From Methanosphaera sp. (GTDB lineage: Archaea > Methanobacteriota > Methanobacteria > Methanobacteriales > Methanobacteriaceae): a stretch of DNA of 6,912 nucleotides. Shown here in pieces: positions 5,924-6,912 of the stretch (positions are counted from its first letter, which is position 1; each line of letters begins with the position of its first letter). The notes under the pieces are model-generated. The model saw only the letters and a program-made list of their open reading frames with translations, made no database searches and was not told the DNA's origin. Made by a program: the position numbers and the translations under genes. The DNA is taken from contig DUHK01000073.1 in NCBI GenBank assembly GCA_013330915.1, forward strand, positions 1-6,912. Direction: 5' to 3'.

Positions 5924-6912
5924 ATGGCACGAACTACCCAACAACCATTAATACTTCTTGCTGATGGGTCAACAAGGACTGTTGGAAGTCAAGCAACAAA
6001 AAATAATATAATGGCTGCAAAATTATTATCCAACGTATTGGTTACTACATTAGGTCCAAGAGGAATGGACAAAATGTTGATAAACACAATTGGTGATGTA
6101 AAAATTACCAACGACGGTTACACCATTCTAAAAGAAACAGAACCGGAACATCCTGCTGCAAAAATGTTAGTGGATCTATCAAAAATGCAGGAAGAAGAAT
6201 ACGGTGATGGAACAACAACCGTAGTAGTACTAGTTGGAGAAATATTAAAACAGGCAGAAAAATTAATTGATCAAGGAGTACCAATATCCACAATAGCAAA
6301 AGGTTTTGAACTTGCAAAACAAAAAACCCTTGAAGTATTGGATGATATTGCCATTGATGCAGATAAGGAAGAATTAATTAACATAGCAAGAACATCAATG
6401 TCAGGTAAAGGTTCATTCACAAATCTTGATTCAATGGCCGAAAATTTAGTTACAATCTTATTAAATGTAGCTCAAGACGGTGAAATTGACAAAGACATGA
6501 TTAAAATCAGAAAAATCCATGGGGAAGGAACTGCAGATACAGAAATCACTGAATCCGTTTCAGTAGATAAAAACGTATTGGAATCTGAAATGCCAAAAGA
6601 TGTTCGAAATGCAAAAATATGTTTACTCCAATATCCTATTGATGCTAGAGAACTTCAAAACAGTGGAAAAATTATTTTAAATAATCCTGGTGAATATCAG
6701 GACTATCTTGATAAAGAATCTCAAATGCTTGAAGAAGAAGTACAAAAATTAGTTGATTGTGGAGTAAATGTTCTTTTCAACAACAAAAAAATCAGTGATT
6801 TAGGTCAACATTTCTTAACAAAAGCAGGAATAATGTCCGCTAAAAGAGTAAAATCTGGTGACCTTGAAAGATTAGCAAAAGCTACCGGAGCAAATATCGT
6901 AAACAACATACG
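5924..6912 (+). CDS. thermosome (group II chaperonin) subunit, divergent, 3' end missing
   Basis: This is a subunit of the archaeal TCP-1/Cpn60 double-ring chaperonin, which folds proteins by ATP hydrolysis in the cytoplasm. The frame runs off the right edge after 329 of an expected 540-550 residues. The ATG at 5924 follows GGAGG (5910-5914) by 9 bases. The equatorial ATP site is intact: TTLGPRGMDKM (41-51), ITNDGYTILKE (61-71), GDGTTT (94-99), and an intermediate-domain SMSGKG (158-163). The apical domain, from about residue 210, departs from the family pattern I recall: the usual ELI-x-GIV-x-DK-x-x-VHPxMPK reads EITESVSVDKNVLESEMPK, and the region before YLDKE is also unusual. LFNNKKISDLGQHFL and LAKATGA are family-typical. 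The catalytic C-terminal half lies outside the window. It may be one of several paralogues with a specialised substrate range; alpha or beta identity cannot be decided. Confidence 0.92.
   Translation, partial: MARTTQQPLILLADGSTRTVGSQATKNNIMAAKLLSNVLVTTLGPRGMDKMLINTIGDVKITNDGYTILKETEPEHPAAKMLVDLSKMQEEEYGDGTTTVVVLVGEILKQAEKLIDQGVPISTIAKGFELAKQKTLEVLDDIAIDADKEELINIARTSMSGKGSFTNLDSMAENLVTILLNVAQDGEIDKDMIKIRKIHGEGTADTEITESVSVDKNVLESEMPKDVRNAKICLLQYPIDARELQNSGKIILNNPGEYQDYLDKESQMLEEEVQKLVDCGVNVLFNNKKISDLGQHFLTKAGIMSAKRVKSGDLERLAKATGANIVNNI

Noticed and set aside
6105..6317. Minus-strand Leu-rich open frame resembling a membrane peptide
   Set aside because: It is antisense to the thermosome ATP-site region. 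The hydrophobic look comes from the complement of Glu/Lys/Asn codons.

Overview
The window is strongly A+T-rich archaeal DNA, with TTTATATA-type TATA boxes, GGAGG-type ribosome binding sites and poly-T terminators. Its gene content is that of a hydrogenotrophic methanogen of the Methanobacteriales: heterodisulfide reductase subunit A, cyclic 2,3-diphosphoglycerate synthetase and a group II chaperonin. cDPG synthetase is characteristic of Methanobacteriales and relatives. The low G+C content and AT-rich spacers suggest a mesophilic gut-type lineage such as Methanosphaera or Methanobrevibacter. The genus is an inference, not a demonstrated identity.

Layout from left to right. (1) 1-1575 (+): the 3' part of hdrA, cut by the left edge. 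It runs from the inserted ferredoxin domain through the FAD domain and the C-terminal ferredoxin domain, and ends in a fused MvhD-like domain that has lost the expected iron-sulfur cysteines. (2) 1612-3816 (+): a full-length UvrD/Rep-type superfamily 1 helicase. (3) 3877-3984 (-): a 35-codon gene for a very basic peptide with a strong ribosome binding site and promoter, convergent with the helicase. (4) 3985-4289: an extremely AT-rich divergent promoter region. (5) 4290-5660 (+): cpgS, cyclic 2,3-diphosphoglycerate synthetase. (6) 5661-5923: a spacer with the cpgS terminator, two candidate promoters for the next gene and a clean operator-like inverted repeat. (7) 5924 to the right edge (+): a divergent thermosome subunit, truncated by the window.

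The genes do not form one operon. Each long spacer carries its own promoter and T-rich terminator signals. hdrA belongs to energy metabolism: flavin-based electron bifurcation coupling CoM-S-S-CoB reduction to ferredoxin reduction. The helicase belongs to DNA repair. cpgS and the thermosome gene are neighbours on one strand and both can be linked to protein stability, but they look separately transcribed. The points most worth a second look are the cysteine-less MvhD-like tail on HdrA, the unrecognised 35-residue basic peptide, and the TTCAAA-N5-TTTGAA dyad just below a TATA box upstream of the chaperonin gene.
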